A stretch of 64,000 nucleotides of DNA from an uncultured Methylophaga sp. (lineage in GTDB: Bacteria; Pseudomonadota; Gammaproteobacteria; GCF-002020875), in NCBI GenBank assembly GCA_937877715.1, contig CALEHW010000024.1:1-64000 (forward strand), written 5' to 3'. A program made the translations under genes and the position numbers. Numbering within the stretch: position 1 is the first letter of the stretch; each line of letters begins with the position of its first letter. Of the stretch, positions 20,094 to 30,778 are shown piece after piece. A model generated the notes under the pieces. It ran no database searches and was not told where the DNA came from. It was given only the letters and a program-made list of their open reading frames with translations.

Positions 20094-21029
20094 ATGCAGA
20101 TTTTGAAAGAGGGGTTGGGGCTGGATTTTATGGGGAAGCGCAAAGTTGCGACCATCTTCTCCCTTGTGCTGGTCTTGGTCTCACTGACTTCACTTTTTAC
20201 CCAGGAGCTCAACCCGGGTATCGATTTTACCGGTGGCACCCTGATCGAGGTTGGTTACTTACAACCGATTGAGCTTAACCATGTGCGTAGTGCTCTGAAG
20301 GAGGATGGGTATGGTGATGCGATAGTGCAGCACTTTGGTACTGCCCAGGATGTCCTTATCAGATTGGCTCCGCGTGAGGGGGTCAAGGCTGCAGATCTCA
20401 GTAGCCAGGTCTTGGTAACACTCAGAAACACTGGTGATGTCGATATGCGCCGTGTCGAGTTTGTTGGGCCACAGGTAGGAGATGAGCTGACAGAGGATGG
20501 CGGGCTTGCTGTCCTGTTTTCACTCTTTGCCATCCTTATCTATGTGGCACTCCGTTTTGAGTACCGCTTCTCGGTTGGTGCAGTTGCTGCGTTGATTCAT
20601 GATGTTGTTCTGACTTTGGGGCTCTTCTCGTTGTTACAGATTGAGTTTGACCTTCCGGTACTAGCAGCAATTCTTGCGGTTATTGGATATTCGCTAAATG
20701 ACACTATCGTCGTATTCGATCGCATCCGGGAGAACTTCAGAAAGATGCGCAAGGGGACATCGGTAGATGTGATAAACCAGTCACTGAACCAGACCCTATC
20801 CAGAACCCTGATGACATCGATCACAACCCTGATTGTGCTGTTGGCACTATTCTTCCTCGGCGGGGAGATCATCCATGGCTTTGCCCTGGCGCTTATTGTA
20901 GGTGTAGTGGTTGGAACCTACTCCTCAATCTATGTAGCCAGCAACACCATTCTGGCGCTGGGTATCAGCAAGGAGGACCTGATGCCGCCGCAGAAGGAAG
21001 GGGCGGAGCAGCCAGACTCTGTAGTCTGA
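20094..21029 (+). CDS. secF: Protein translocase subunit SecF
   Basis: SecF completes the SecDF complex. The 311-residue protein has six predicted membrane segments, the first at about 17-35, the periplasmic motif NPGIDFTGGTLIEV, and the conserved block ILAVIGYSLNDTIVVFDRIREN. That block carries the aspartate and arginine used in proton-coupled movement. The ATG at 20094 has AGGAGC seven bases upstream; an in-frame upstream extension to 20055 lacks family similarity. It converges with the DUF1841 gene. Confidence 0.96.
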   Translation: MQILKEGLGLDFMGKRKVATIFSLVLVLVSLTSLFTQELNPGIDFTGGTLIEVGYLQPIELNHVRSALKEDGYGDAIVQHFGTAQDVLIRLAPREGVKAADLSSQVLVTLRNTGDVDMRRVEFVGPQVGDELTEDGGLAVLFSLFAILIYVALRFEYRFSVGAVAALIHDVVLTLGLFSLLQIEFDLPVLAAILAVIGYSLNDTIVVFDRIRENFRKMRKGTSVDVINQSLNQTLSRTLMTSITTLIVLLALFFLGGEIIHGFALALIVGVVVGTYSSIYVASNTILALGISKEDLMPPQKEGAEQPDSVV

Positions 21030-21053
21030 GCCATAGAGTTACTCTGATTGCAG

Positions 21054-21488
21054 TTAGTTACGACTTAACTTCACCACACAGCGCAGATAGTTCTGTTCAT
21101 CCGGCGCCTTGCCACCCCGTTGCCCACGCCACAGGGTCTCGCCAAGACACTCCATCATCTGGTGTTCGGTCTCATGTCCGTCACCGATCTGTTTGAACAA
21201 TTTTTTTGTGGCGCTACGGATGCCTGGAGGGCGGTCGGTGGATAGCTGCTCACGAATAGCCAGGTGCATCCCCATATGGAGAAAGGGGTTGCTCTCTCCC
21301 ATCTCCGGAGTCCACTCCCAATCTATACTGTCCTCACCCTGCTCCAGTACCTGGTGATACTCTGGATGTGCCTGAATAATATCGATCAGCTGAGTCTCCA
21401 GCGGTTCCAGCGGAACCCCCTGTTTCTCTTTTTTCCATGCCTCTAGGTAGAAGCGGCGGATCTCCTCACGGTTCTGGGTAAAGATCAT
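21054..21488 (-). CDS. DUF1841 family protein
   Basis: A soluble protein of 144 residues, recognisable as DUF1841 from its N-terminus (MIFTQNREEIRRFYLEAW), the acidic HPEYH region, the block NPFLHMGMHLAIREQL and the C-terminal QMMECLGETLWRGQR. No function is known for the family. The start at 21488 is one base after the nth stop and matches the family N-terminus. Starting at 21578 would add 30 residues that overlap nth. It is the last gene of the rnf-nth operon. Confidence 0.9.
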   Translation of the reverse strand: MIFTQNREEIRRFYLEAWKKEKQGVPLEPLETQLIDIIQAHPEYHQVLEQGEDSIDWEWTPEMGESNPFLHMGMHLAIREQLSTDRPPGIRSATKKLFKQIGDGHETEHQMMECLGETLWRGQRGGKAPDEQNYLRCVVKLSRN

Positions 21489-21489
21489 G

Positions 21490-22122
21490 TTATCTGCTCT
21501 TTTCTCTGTGCTCACATAGATCGATAATACAGCACTCTGCACATTTCGGGTTGCGTGCGGTGCAGGTATAACGTCCATGAAGAATCAGCAGGTGGTGGGC
21601 GTCTTGTTTGAACTGGTCGGGCACATGCTTTAGAAGCCCCTTCTCTACCTCCAGGACATTTTTTCCAGGGGCAATCCGGGTGCGGTTGGAGACCCGAAAG
21701 ATGTGGGTATCGACGGCAATGGTTGGTTGTCCAAATGCGGTATTAAGGATGACATTGGCGGTCTTGCGACCAACTCCAGGCAGTGATTCCAGCGCCTCAC
21801 GCTGCCCCGGAACCTCATCATTGTGTTGCTCATGCACTATTCGGGCACTCTGAAGCAGGTGCCTTGCCTTGCTGTGATAGAGGCCAATACTCTTGATGTA
21901 CTGTTTCAGCCCGTCTTCACCAAGTTGCATGAGTGACTCCGGAGTGTTTGCAACCTTGAACAGCTCTGCTGTTGCCTTGTTGACGCTGATATCGGTTGCC
22001 TGGGCAGAGAGCACAACTGCTACCAGCAATTCGAAATGAGAGTTGTAGTTGAGTTCAGTGGTAGGGGCAGGAATGGCAACGGAGAGCCGCTGAAAGATCT
22101 CCTCTCTGATTGCTCTGTTCAC
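21490..22122 (-). CDS. nth: Endonuclease III (bifunctional DNA glycosylase/AP lyase)
   Basis: Nth removes oxidised pyrimidines and cuts the abasic site. The 210-residue protein matches E. coli Nth (211) from its first residues. It has the helix-hairpin-helix LPGVGRKTANVI with the catalytic lysine, the catalytic aspartate in VDTHIFRV, and the iron-sulfur site C-x6-C-x2-C-x5-C at the C-terminus. I place the start at the GTG at 22122, four bases after the rnfE stop. An ATG at 22215 would add 31 residues overlapping rnfE with no counterpart in the family. The rnf-nth linkage is conserved in gammaproteobacteria. Confidence 0.94.
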   Translation of the reverse strand: MNRAIREEIFQRLSVAIPAPTTELNYNSHFELLVAVVLSAQATDISVNKATAELFKVANTPESLMQLGEDGLKQYIKSIGLYHSKARHLLQSARIVHEQHNDEVPGQREALESLPGVGRKTANVILNTAFGQPTIAVDTHIFRVSNRTRIAPGKNVLEVEKGLLKHVPDQFKQDAHHLLILHGRYTCTARNPKCAECCIIDLCEHREKSR

Positions 22123-22126
22123 AATA

Positions 22127-22852
22127 TCAGGCAGTCTGAGTTGCGGTAGCTGGTTCCTCTTCTGCTCCGATAAGGACTGTCCCCACTCTCTGATCAATTC
22201 TGTTTTTGGCAGCAATAATCAGCCCTAGGCCGATAAATGCCCCAGGCGGCAGAATGGCAAGGAGGAATCCGCGGTAATCCTCGACCAGGGTAATGGTCAT
22301 CCACTCCGCAGCCTGACCAAACATCAGATCGGATTGGGCAAACAGGGTGCCAAAACCGAAGAGCTCACGTATGCCTCCAAGAAACATCAGGATTAGGGTA
22401 AAGCCAATCCCCATCCCTATAGCATCCACCAGTGATGGCAGTAGTGAGTTGCGGCTGGCGAATGACTCTGCGCGACCGATAATGGCGCAGTTGGTGACAA
22501 TCAGGGGGATAAAGATTCCCAGCACCAGGAAGAGCTCATGGAACCAGGCATTCATCGCCAGTTCAATTCCGGTTACGGTACAGGCGATGATCAGTACGAA
22601 GACAGGGATACGGATCTCCTTGGTGATGATATTACGTATGGAGGAAACCATCAGGTTGGAGATGATCAGAGTCAGGGTGGTTGCCAGCCCCAGCCCCAGT
22701 CCGTTTATGGTGGTTGTGGTAACGGCCAGCAGGGGGCAGAGGCCAAGCAGTTGAACCAGTCCGGCATTGTTGCCCCAGAGCCCATCACTGAGGATCTTGC
22801 GGTACTCTATGGTTGGCTGTGGGGTGCCGCTTTTTTTCTGTTCAGCGCTCAT
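22127..22852 (-). CDS. rnfE: Electron transport complex subunit RnfE/RsxE
   Basis: RnfE is a membrane subunit of the ion-translocating ferredoxin:NAD+ oxidoreductase; the paralogous subunits RnfA and RnfE together form its core. The 241-residue protein has about six membrane segments and the family motifs LVQLLGLCPLLAVT and VTNCAIIGRAESFASRN, with a cysteine in each half that corresponds to the iron-sulfur ligands proposed for RnfA/E. It overlaps the end of rnfG by 11 bases. Confidence 0.96.
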   Translation of the reverse strand: MSAEQKKSGTPQPTIEYRKILSDGLWGNNAGLVQLLGLCPLLAVTTTTINGLGLGLATTLTLIISNLMVSSIRNIITKEIRIPVFVLIIACTVTGIELAMNAWFHELFLVLGIFIPLIVTNCAIIGRAESFASRNSLLPSLVDAIGMGIGFTLILMFLGGIRELFGFGTLFAQSDLMFGQAAEWMTITLVEDYRGFLLAILPPGAFIGLGLIIAAKNRIDQRVGTVLIGAEEEPATATQTA

Positions 22853-23522
22853 TTGCGCCCTCCTGTTGCTCTCTCTCTTCTTGTATTAGCATCTCTCTGT
22901 GCTGCTCAAAGTAGAGCAGGCTCTTGTAGACCGCCTTGACGATTGCACGTGGGGTGATGGTTGCGCCGGTAAACTGGTCAAAGATGCCGCCATCTTTTTT
23001 TACCTGCCACTGTTTCTTGCCCATATTGCTGAGCGAGTGGCCAATAAATGAGTGAATCCACTCTGACCTCTTGATTTCGATGAAGTCACCAAGCCCAGGA
23101 GTCTCAGAGTGGTTTAGTACTCGCACCCCGACAAGAGAGCCATCCTGGCGGATAGCGACCAGCAGATTTATGGTGCCATTGTAGCCCTCACTGGTTGTTG
23201 GTGTGAGTAGTACGGTGTGAACCCTCTCCCCGTTTTTGGCAAGGTAGGCTTGGGTAGGGTGGCTGGTACCCAGTAGGTCATCTGCTGGCAGTTCTAGTTG
23301 ATCTTCCAGTAGACTGTTGTCATATTGTGATGTAGGAACCAGTTGTGTCAGTGATTTTAGCAGGGCAAGACGTTCATTCTCGGCTATCTGATCCCGAGTC
23401 CCTTCGTAGGTGACAGCAACCAGTGTGGTGCCAAGGAAGGCAAACAGCGCTAGCATCAGGGCGCCGCGCATGGCAACGCGCACCATCTCCCTAGCCTTAC
23501 CCCTTCTGCTCTGCCCACTCAC
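22842..23522 (-). CDS. rnfG: Electron transport complex subunit RnfG/RsxG
   Basis: RnfG is a membrane-anchored flavoprotein of the Rnf complex. The 226-residue protein has one N-terminal membrane segment (about 17-37) and a periplasmic FMN-binding domain. The covalent FMN site is the threonine of FTGATITPRAIV, matching the S/TGAT flavinylation motif. The motif GLGDFIEIKRSEWI is also present. The start overlaps rnfD by four bases. Confidence 0.95.
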   Translation of the reverse strand: MSGQSRRGKAREMVRVAMRGALMLALFAFLGTTLVAVTYEGTRDQIAENERLALLKSLTQLVPTSQYDNSLLEDQLELPADDLLGTSHPTQAYLAKNGERVHTVLLTPTTSEGYNGTINLLVAIRQDGSLVGVRVLNHSETPGLGDFIEIKRSEWIHSFIGHSLSNMGKKQWQVKKDGGIFDQFTGATITPRAIVKAVYKSLLYFEQHREMLIQEEREQQEGANER

Positions 23523-24532
23523 TCGTTATCTCCCCTCTGTTCTCCATAGATAGCTGGTCGCGTGAAGTGGTCAATAAGTGGGGCAAGCATGTTCATCAGT
23601 AGTACGCTGAAGGCAACTGCGTCAGGATATCCACCCCAGGTTCGGATGATATATACCAGCACACCTATGCCCGCACCAAACCAGATCCTCCCCACCGGGG
23701 TTGTACTGGCGGTGACCGGGTCGGTTGCAATAAAGAACGCCCCCAGCATGATGCCACCACTGAGAAGATGGTAGAGAGGGGTGGTGAAGTTGGCGGGATC
23801 AACGGTGTTGAAGAAGAAGGCTGTCAGGTGGAGTGCAACCAGCATGCTGACCGGTATCTGCCAGGAGATGGTGCCTGTTATCAGCAGCAGCAGACCGCCT
23901 GCAAGGAAGGCAAGATTTACCCACTCCCATCCGGCACCGGCCATGATCCCGACAGGAACCATCTCCTGGCTCTCTCTGATGGTAAATCCCTGGTCCAGTG
24001 CAGTCTTCATTGCATCTAGCGGAGTTGCTCCGGTGAGAGTGTCCAGTGGTTGATGCTCACCTATGCCCAGAATGATCTGTACAGTCTGTGACAACCCCAT
24101 GGTTGCCCCCTCTATCCCCGAAGGTGGTAGCCAGCTGGTCATCTCCAGAGGAAATGAGATAAGGAGAATCACGTAACCTACCATGGCAGGATTGAATGGG
24201 TTCTGCCCCAGTCCACCATATAGCTGCTTCGCCAGGATGATCGCAAACAGCACCCCCATAATGGCCATCCACCAGGGGAGAAGGGGGGGGAGTGCTGCAG
24301 CAAGAAGCAGTGCCGTAAGGATGGAACTAAGATCGCTGATTGTACTGGCAGGGGAGCGGCCCCGGATAAGCAGGATCATCGACTCTGCCAGGATTGCAGC
24401 CGGCACCATGATTGCGGCGTGGACCAAGGCGCCGGGGCCAAAAATCCAGGTCAGTGCAAAAAATCCGGGGAGGAGGGCAAGAATGACCATTCCCATCTCG
24501 CGGGTGGTAGTGCTGCGGTTATGTGGAATCAC
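23519..24532 (-). CDS. rnfD: Electron transport complex subunit RnfD/RsxD
   Basis: RnfD is a multi-spanning membrane subunit with covalently bound FMN. The 337-residue protein has about nine hydrophobic segments, the family block GLGQNPFNPAMVGYV, and a flavinylation-type motif LTGATPLDAMKTAL near residues 161-174. The loop DPVTASTTPVGRIWFGAGIG is also typical. It overlaps rnfC by four bases. Confidence 0.95.
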   Translation of the reverse strand: MIPHNRSTTTREMGMVILALLPGFFALTWIFGPGALVHAAIMVPAAILAESMILLIRGRSPASTISDLSSILTALLLAAALPPLLPWWMAIMGVLFAIILAKQLYGGLGQNPFNPAMVGYVILLISFPLEMTSWLPPSGIEGATMGLSQTVQIILGIGEHQPLDTLTGATPLDAMKTALDQGFTIRESQEMVPVGIMAGAGWEWVNLAFLAGGLLLLITGTISWQIPVSMLVALHLTAFFFNTVDPANFTTPLYHLLSGGIMLGAFFIATDPVTASTTPVGRIWFGAGIGVLVYIIRTWGGYPDAVAFSVLLMNMLAPLIDHFTRPAIYGEQRGDNE

Positions 24533-26100
24533 TCTTCTCTCTGCCTCCGTTTTGCCTTGGCTCGTTCGATGGCTGCACGAATAGCCTCTTTTTTGTCACC
24601 ACCCTTGCTGCCGCTCTGTTTCCCCTTGGCTTTTAGCGCAGCCCGTTTTTTCGCCAACTTTCTCGCCTTCTCTTCCTTTTCGTGGAGTAGTCTGGCATCA
24701 CGAAATTCGTGGCGGTTGCGGGCTCTGTCAGCTTTCTGTTTCTCACTCTGTTGAGTACGCAACACCCCCTTTGCGTGGCGATAGTATTCCACTAGGGGGA
24801 TATGGCTTGGACATACATGGTTACAGCATCCACACTCGATACAGTCAAAAAGATTGAGCTCCTCGGTCTGGTCAAAATCACGTGACTGTGCAGCCCAGTA
24901 GAGTTGCTGGGGGAGTAGCTGCGCCGGGCACACATCGCTACAGGCGGCGCAGCGAATGCAGCTGCGCTGTTGTGGCTTGGGTTGGAGTAATGTGCTCTTC
25001 TCGACAATCAGACAGTTGACGGTCTTTGTGATCGGGCTGCTTGAATCATGGAGAGGAAACCCCATCATCGGCCCGCCAACAGTGATTTGTACATCTTTAT
25101 CAGTGACCCCGCAGAGTTGGAGAATATCATCTACCGCAGTGCCAAGCGGAATCTCATAATTTCCCGCTCTCTCCACCCCGTTACCGGTAACCGTCACAAT
25201 GCGTTGTGTCAGTGGTAGTTCCAGTGCTGCGTGGTAGATAGCGTAGGTGGTTGCAACGTTCTGACAGAGAATAGAGATGTCATAGGAGAGCCCTCCACTC
25301 GGTACCTCCTTTCCGGTGAGGATCTTGATCAACTGCTTCTCTCCACCAGACGGATAGAGAGTGGGCGCAGCAATAACCTCGATATTGGATCTGGAGTCAG
25401 CTGCAGCTGCCTTCATGGCCTGAACTGCCTCCGGTTTGTTGTCCTCGATACCAATCATGATCTCCTCTGGGTGGAGTAGATGATCGATGATCTCGATGCC
25501 CCTGATAATCTCCTCGGGGCGCTCCCTCATCAGGCGGTCATCACAGGTTATGCAAGGCTCACACTCCATACCATTGATGATCAGGGTTTTGATCGGGAGC
25601 TGTTCCCCCTTGCGAATCTTGACAGCGGTGGGGAAACCGGCCCCACCGAGTCCAATGACTCCACCAGTGCGAATATTGGAGACCAGCTCTTCCAGGGATA
25701 ACCCTCCAATAATCTCTTGTAGTCTGCTACTGCTCTCCACCGTAGTGTCATGGTAGTTTGGTGAGGAGGTGAGATCTTTCTCGTTGCGTTGGATGATAAT
25801 GGCAAGAGTATTCATCCCCGAGGGGTGAGGGAACGGCCTCTTTTCAATGGCGCTTACCACCCCGTCACAAGGGGAGTGAACCGGTACACTAATGGGGTTG
25901 AAACACTTGCTCAACCTCTCGCCGCGTTTGACATGGTCGCCAACTGACACAACAGGTCTGTTGGTGCCACCGATTCCCTGGTTAAGGATTACTGTAATCT
26001 TCTCTGGAGGAGAGATGGTGACAATGGAGCTGTCACGAGTTCTCTCCTTTCGTTCCTGAGGGTGGATGCCTCCATGAAAGCGCTGTAGAGGACGGCTCAT
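24529..26100 (-). CDS. rnfC: Electron transport complex subunit RnfC/RsxC
   Basis: RnfC is the peripheral NADH- and FMN-binding subunit. The 523-residue protein has the family N-terminus (FHGGIHP), the nucleotide/FMN region [12 protein letters not shown] with [16 protein letters not shown], and two four-iron ferredoxin motifs ([12 protein letters not shown] and [12 protein letters not shown]). A lysine/arginine/alanine-rich C-terminal tail of about 70 residues follows, as in many gammaproteobacterial RnfC proteins. The ATG at 26100 overlaps the rnfB stop (ATGA) and matches the family start. The frame from 26160 would run inside rnfB. Confidence 0.95.
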   Translation of the reverse strand: MSRPLQRFHGGIHPQERKERTRDSSIVTISPPEKITVILNQGIGGTNRPVVSVGDHVKRGERLSKCFNPISVPVHSPCDGVVSAIEKRPFPHPSGMNTLAIIIQRNEKDLTSSPNYHDTTVESSSRLQEIIGGLSLEELVSNIRTGGVIGLGGAGFPTAVKIRKGEQLPIKTLIINGMECEPCITCDDRLMRERPEEIIRGIEIIDHLLHPEEIMIGIEDNKPEAVQAMKAAAADSRSNIEVIAAPTLYPSGGEKQLIKILTGKEVPSGGLSYDISILCQNVATTYAIYHAALELPLTQRIVTVTGNGVERAGNYEIPLGTAVDDILQLCGVTDKDVQITVGGPMMGFPLHDSSSPITKTVNCLIVEKSTLLQPKPQQRSCIRCAACSDVCPAQLLPQQLYWAAQSRDFDQTEELNLFDCIECGCCNHVCPSHIPLVEYYRHAKGVLRTQQSEKQKADRARNRHEFRDARLLHEKEEKARKLAKKRAALKAKGKQSGSKGGDKKEAIRAAIERAKAKRRQREE

Positions 26101-26657
26101 GCTGGTTGCTCGGCTGCAGCTGATAGCTCGATGCTGTCTGGCGGCTCTGGCCAGATCCATCCCTCAAGCTCGAGTGGGATTGGTTCCATCACGATACAGT
26201 CGACCGGACAGGGCGGCAAGCATAGTTCACAGCCGGTGCACTCTTTGGCAATCACTGTATGCATCTGTTTGGCAGCACCCAGGATGGCATCAACCGGACA
26301 GGCCTGAATGCAGAGGGTGCATCCAATACAGATATTCTCGTCAATCACCGCAATCCCCGGGGCTCTCTGCTCTTGCTCCAGGGCGACAGGGTCACGATCC
26401 AGTAGATCGGCCAAGGCAACCATTACGCTCTCTCCGCCCGGAGGGCAGAGGTTGATCGCGGCACCGTCTCTGGCAATTGCCTCTGCATAGGGTTTGCAGC
26501 CAGGGTAACCACACTGCCCGCACTGGGTCTGCGGTAGCAGTTGATCGATTCTCTCAACGATAGGATCACCCTCGACCCGATAACGGATGGAGGCAAATCC
26601 AAGCAGTGCGCCGAATGCAGATGCCAGAAGGCTGATCGCCAGAATTGCACTTAGCAT
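26097..26657 (-). CDS. rnfB: Electron transport complex subunit RnfB/RsxB
   Basis: RnfB passes electrons between ferredoxin and the membrane subunits. The 186-residue protein has an N-terminal membrane helix (about 4-22), a four-cysteine cluster region beginning [16 protein letters not shown], and two ferredoxin motifs, [16 protein letters not shown] and [16 protein letters not shown]. The short C-terminus and the length fit the gammaproteobacterial form. It lies 12 bases after rnfA. Confidence 0.96.
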   Translation of the reverse strand: MLSAILAISLLASAFGALLGFASIRYRVEGDPIVERIDQLLPQTQCGQCGYPGCKPYAEAIARDGAAINLCPPGGESVMVALADLLDRDPVALEQEQRAPGIAVIDENICIGCTLCIQACPVDAILGAAKQMHTVIAKECTGCELCLPPCPVDCIVMEPIPLELEGWIWPEPPDSIELSAAAEQPA

Positions 26658-26669
26658 GGTGATCCCATC

Positions 26670-27251
26670 TTACCCATGAACCAGGCCGGTAAATCCCATG
26701 AAGGCAATCGACAGAAGGCCGGCAGTGATCATCGCAATTGACGCACCACGGAAAGGTTGTGGTATATCGGCTGCCCGGACCCGTTCACGGATGGCGGCGA
26801 AGGCCACCAGTACCAGCGAGAAACCGACTGCAGCCCCAAACCCGAAGGCTGCAGAGTCAATAAAACCGTGCTGCTCCCTAGTGTTAAGCAGCGCAACACC
26901 CAACACCGCACAGTTGGTGGTAATCAGGGGGAGGAAGATACCAAGTACCTGGTAGAGCATGGGACTGGTCTTGTGGACAAACATCTCGGTGAAGTTGACG
27001 ATTGCGGCAATGACCAGAATGAAGGCGATGGTGCGTAGATACTCCAGCCCTAGTGGAGCCAGCAGATACTCATTGACCAGATAGCTGAGTGCAGCAGAGA
27101 GGGTCAGAACAAAAGTGGTGGCAAGCCCCATGCCGATCGCAGTCTCCAGCTTCTTGGAAACCCCCATGAATGGGCAGAGGCCAAGAAATTTGACCAGGAC
27201 AAAATTGTTGACCAGGATTGTGCTGACAAGAATTAGTGCTATTTCAGTCAA
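26670..27251 (-). CDS. rnfA: Electron transport complex subunit RnfA/RsxA
   Basis: First gene of the Rnf operon on this strand (order A, B, C, D, G, E, then nth). The 193-residue protein has six predicted membrane segments and the motifs [17 protein letters not shown] and [15 protein letters not shown], whose cysteines match those of RnfE. In gammaproteobacteria the complex either supplies low-potential electrons, as for nitrogenase, or keeps SoxR reduced. The window does not show which role applies here. The promoter must lie in the 25 bases before it or within or upstream of metG. Confidence 0.96.
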   Translation of the reverse strand: MTEIALILVSTILVNNFVLVKFLGLCPFMGVSKKLETAIGMGLATTFVLTLSAALSYLVNEYLLAPLGLEYLRTIAFILVIAAIVNFTEMFVHKTSPMLYQVLGIFLPLITTNCAVLGVALLNTREQHGFIDSAAFGFGAAVGFSLVLVAFAAIRERVRAADIPQPFRGASIAMITAGLLSIAFMGFTGLVHG

Positions 27252-27276
27252 ACTGTTTTTCTCTCTCTGCCACTCT

Positions 27277-29364
27277 CTATTTTATTCTCATACCCGGTTT
27301 CGCCCCCTTATCCGGATGGAGAATAAACAGATCTTCTCCTCCCGGGCCGGCAGCCAGTACCATCCCCTCGGAGAGGCCAAAACGCATCTTTCTGGGGGCA
27401 AGGTTAGCTACCATGACAGTCAGCTTTCCCCTCAGATCTTCTGCACTGTAGGCGGACTTGATCCCTGCAAATACATTTTTCTTCTCTCCACCAAGATCCA
27501 GTGTAAGTTGCAGCAGACGATCCGCGCCCTCAACCGGAGCAGCTTTTTCGATTCGGGCCACCCTCAGGTCGAGCTTGGCAAAATCATCAAACTGGATCTC
27601 TTCAGCAATAGGTTCAATCGCCTCGCTAATTGTATTGGAAGAAGATTTCTGTTTTGTTTCAATTGCGGGGGTTATAGTAACTGCCTGCAGTGACTCTTTC
27701 GAATCCTCTACCAGTGCATCTGTATCCTTCTCTTCTACTCGACGAATCAGTGGCTTGAACTTGTTGATGGTGCTCCCCTCAAGTGGTTGCTGCAGCGCAT
27801 CCCAGCTCAGCTCACCTGCATTGAGAAAAGATTCCACCTCCTGTGCCATCTGTGGCAAAACAGGTTTCAGGTATGTCATCAGGGCACGAAACAGGTTGAG
27901 TCCCACACTACAGGCATCCTGTACCTCCTGCTCCTTGTTATCCTCCTTGGCAAGAACCCACGGTTTTTTCTCGTCGATGTAACGGTTGGCTCGATCAGCC
28001 AATGCCATGATCTCGCGAATTGCACGGCCAAAGTCACGCTCCTCATAGTGTTGAGCGATCGACTCTCCCTGAGCCACAAAATCCTGGTAGAGCTCTTTCT
28101 CGCTGCACTCTGCAGATAGTTGCCCATCGAATCGCTTACTGATAAAGCCGGCACAGCGACTAGCAATATTGACAACCTTGCCTACCAGGTCCGAATTTAC
28201 CCTGGCTCGGAAATCATCCAGATTGAGGTCGAGATCTTCAATCCCATGGCCAAGTTTTGCCGCGAAGTAATAACGAAGTGCCTCTGGGTTAAGGTGGTCC
28301 AGCCAGGTGCGTGCCTTGATGAAGGTGCCACGGGATTTGGACATCTTCTCACCATTGACGGTTAGGAAACCGTGGGCATTGATTGCAGTGGGGGTGCGGA
28401 AACCCGCCCCATGCAGCATGGCTGGCCAGAATAGGGCATGGAAGTAGATAATATCCTTGCCGATAAAGTGGTAGAGCTCTGCGTCGCTGTCACTGGACCA
28501 GAAGGTATCAAAATCAATCTCACTCTTGTCACAGAGGTTCTTGAAACTGGCCATGTAGCCGATCGGGGCATCGAGCCATACGTAAAAATATTTATCCTCG
28601 GTGTCGGGGATCCGGAACCCAAAGTAGGGGGCATCTCGGGAGATATCCCACTCCTGGAGCCCTGCACCATCCTCATCTGTCCCCTCTGGCGCAAACCACT
28701 CATTCAATTTGCTCGCGACCTCCTCCTGCAGGTGCCCCTCATGGGTCCACTGTTTCAACATCTCCTCGAATTCTGGCAGCTTGAAGAAGTAATGTTCGGA
28801 CTCTCTGTTGACCGGCTTTGCTCCGGAGACTGCCGAGACGGCGTTTTTTAGCTCAGTCGTGGAGTAGGTGGCGCCACAGGCCTCGCAGTTATCTCCGTAT
28901 TGATCCTCTGCGCCACACTTTGGGCAGCTACCCTTGATGAAGCGGTCGGGCAGAAACATCTCCTTCTCCGGATCGTAGGCCTGCTCTATGGTGCGTGTGG
29001 TGATGTATCCTCGGTCACGTAGCCTGGTGTAGATCTCGGTTGCCAGCTCACGATTCTCCTCGGAGTGGGTGGAGTGGTAGTTATCGAAGTCAATGAAGAA
29101 ATCATTAAAATCTGCTTTGTGCTCCTTGGCAACCTCAGCGATCAGCTCCTCCGGGGTGATCCCCTCATTCTGAGCCCGCAGCATTATAGGGGTTCCATGA
29201 GCATCGTCTGCACAGACATAAAAGCAGCTGTTTCCCTGTAATTTCTGGAAACGTACCCAGATATCGGTCTGAATGTACTCGACCAGATGGCCGATATGGA
29301 TGCTGCCATTTGCGTATGGAAGGGCGCTGGTGACAAGGATATTGCGGGGATTTTCTCTGGGCAT
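27277..29364 (-). CDS. metG: Methionyl-tRNA synthetase
   Basis: MetG charges initiator and elongator tRNA-Met. The 695-residue protein has the HIGH-type motif (SIHIGH, near residue 20), a knob with a four-cysteine zinc site ([18 protein letters not shown]), the KMSKS motif in [11 protein letters not shown], a helical anticodon-binding domain and a C-terminal tRNA-binding dimerisation domain ([15 protein letters not shown] onwards). The length matches E. coli MetG (677). It is divergent from apbC/mrp across about 215 bases, a pairing often seen in proteobacteria. Confidence 0.97.
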   Translation of the reverse strand: MPRENPRNILVTSALPYANGSIHIGHLVEYIQTDIWVRFQKLQGNSCFYVCADDAHGTPIMLRAQNEGITPEELIAEVAKEHKADFNDFFIDFDNYHSTHSEENRELATEIYTRLRDRGYITTRTIEQAYDPEKEMFLPDRFIKGSCPKCGAEDQYGDNCEACGATYSTTELKNAVSAVSGAKPVNRESEHYFFKLPEFEEMLKQWTHEGHLQEEVASKLNEWFAPEGTDEDGAGLQEWDISRDAPYFGFRIPDTEDKYFYVWLDAPIGYMASFKNLCDKSEIDFDTFWSSDSDAELYHFIGKDIIYFHALFWPAMLHGAGFRTPTAINAHGFLTVNGEKMSKSRGTFIKARTWLDHLNPEALRYYFAAKLGHGIEDLDLNLDDFRARVNSDLVGKVVNIASRCAGFISKRFDGQLSAECSEKELYQDFVAQGESIAQHYEERDFGRAIREIMALADRANRYIDEKKPWVLAKEDNKEQEVQDACSVGLNLFRALMTYLKPVLPQMAQEVESFLNAGELSWDALQQPLEGSTINKFKPLIRRVEEKDTDALVEDSKESLQAVTITPAIETKQKSSSNTISEAIEPIAEEIQFDDFAKLDLRVARIEKAAPVEGADRLLQLTLDLGGEKKNVFAGIKSAYSAEDLRGKLTVMVANLAPRKMRFGLSEGMVLAAGPGGEDLFILHPDKGAKPGMRIK

Positions 29365-29579
29365 TGTGTAGGCTATTCTGCTGTTATTCTAGGCTTTGAA
29401 CAAGCGGTGATTCTAACGAATTAGTGGCTAAACTACACAGGGTTTTGGTGATGTTTATTGTAGTGTTTCAAGGGCAACATAATAACCTATAAAAATTATC
29501 AACTATTGGTTCTCTTTGGTCTGGTCGATATGCTAGTATTAGCGAATTCTGTTAAATCCAAATAATCTGGAGTACTACT

Positions 29580-30668
29580 ATGTCAGAACTGACTCGTGAG
29601 GCGATTGAGTCCGCAATTGAGGCCTATATTGATCCCTATCTGGATAGCGATCTGATCTCGGCAAAATCCATCAAGGCGATAGATATTAATGGCGGAGAGG
29701 TTACCGTTGAGATTGAGTTGGGGTTTCCAGCCAAGGGGTATGCCGAGGAGCTGAGCGAGAAGATATCTGCCAAGGTCAATGGGGTCGATGGGGTTACTGA
29801 TTCAACCGTAAATGTGGGGTGGAATATCGTCTCTCATGCGGTACAGAAGGGGGTTCAGGCCGTTAATGGGGTGAAGAACATTATCGCTGTTGCATCAGGT
29901 AAGGGTGGTGTTGGCAAGTCAACAACAGCAGTTAATCTGGCGCTTGCTCTCTCTGCTGAGGGTGCTAATGTGGGAATGCTGGATGCCGATATCTATGGCC
30001 CAAGTCAGCCAAGAATGCTGGGTGCACAGGGTGCCAAGCCGGAGTCTCCAGATGGTAAAAGCCTGAAGCCGATTAACTCATACAATCTTCAGTCCATGTC
30101 TATTGGATACCTCGTGGAGGAGGATACCCCGATGATCTGGCGTGGCCCGATGGTTACCCAGGCACTGGAGCAGCTATTGAAAGAGACCCAGTGGGAGGAC
30201 CTGGACTATCTGGTTATTGACCTGCCACCAGGTACTGGAGATACCCAGTTGACACTGGCACAGAAGATCCCAGTCAGTGGCGCCATAATTGTGACCACAC
30301 CTCAGGACATCGCCCTGCTGGATGCAGTTAAGGGGCTGAAGATGTTTGAGAAGGTTGAGGTTCCAGTGCTTGGTGTTGTGGAGAATATGAGCATCCATAT
30401 CTGCTCTAACTGTGGGCACGAGGAGCATATCTTTGCCGAGGGCGGTGGTCAGCGTATGGCGGACGATTCAAACGTGGACTTCCTTGGAGGGCTGCCACTG
30501 GACAAGAAGATCCGTAGTGATACAGACGAAGGCAAGCCTACAGTAGTTGCTGATCCTGACGGGCAGATTGCAAATATCTACCGTGAGATTGCACGTCGTG
30601 CCTCTGCCAAGCTTGCTCAGCAGAAGGAGGATTTCACCACGAAATTCCCAAATATTGTTATTCAGTAA
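29580..30668 (+). CDS. apbC: Iron-sulfur cluster carrier ATPase ApbC/Mrp
   Basis: ApbC/Mrp is a P-loop ATPase that carries and delivers iron-sulfur clusters. The 362-residue protein has an N-terminal MIP18-like (DUF59) domain (about 5-80), a deviant Walker A (SGKGGVGKST near residue 107), the switch regions DADIYGPSQPRML and DLPPGTGDTQL, and the cluster-binding CxxC in HICSNCGHEEHIF. The 215-base gap before it is AT-rich and offers several possible promoter hexamers, none clearly best. A terminator follows. Confidence 0.96.
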   Translation: MSELTREAIESAIEAYIDPYLDSDLISAKSIKAIDINGGEVTVEIELGFPAKGYAEELSEKISAKVNGVDGVTDSTVNVGWNIVSHAVQKGVQAVNGVKNIIAVASGKGGVGKSTTAVNLALALSAEGANVGMLDADIYGPSQPRMLGAQGAKPESPDGKSLKPINSYNLQSMSIGYLVEEDTPMIWRGPMVTQALEQLLKETQWEDLDYLVIDLPPGTGDTQLTLAQKIPVSGAIIVTTPQDIALLDAVKGLKMFEKVEVPVLGVVENMSIHICSNCGHEEHIFAEGGGQRMADDSNVDFLGGLPLDKKIRSDTDEGKPTVVADPDGQIANIYREIARRASAKLAQQKEDFTTKFPNIVIQ

Positions 30669-30692
30669 CGGATATAAATAAGCTGGATATAG

Positions 30693-30727
30693 CCGCCATG
30701 AGCCCCTTGCGTTCATGGCGGTTTTTT
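30693..30727 (+). terminator. Rho-independent terminator after apbC
   Basis: CCGCCATGA (30693-30701) pairs perfectly with TCATGGCGG (30713-30721), followed by six T residues. It separates apbC from the deaminase gene that starts at 30779. Confidence 0.92.
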
Positions 30728-30778
30728 ATGGTATATACTTCTCTCCGCACAATAGACAGGGAAGTGGAGCAATATTAG

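Noticed and set aside
22123-22215. N-terminal extension of Nth inside rnfE
   Set aside because: The 31 extra residues have no counterpart in endonuclease III, and a GTG right after the rnfE stop gives the family length.
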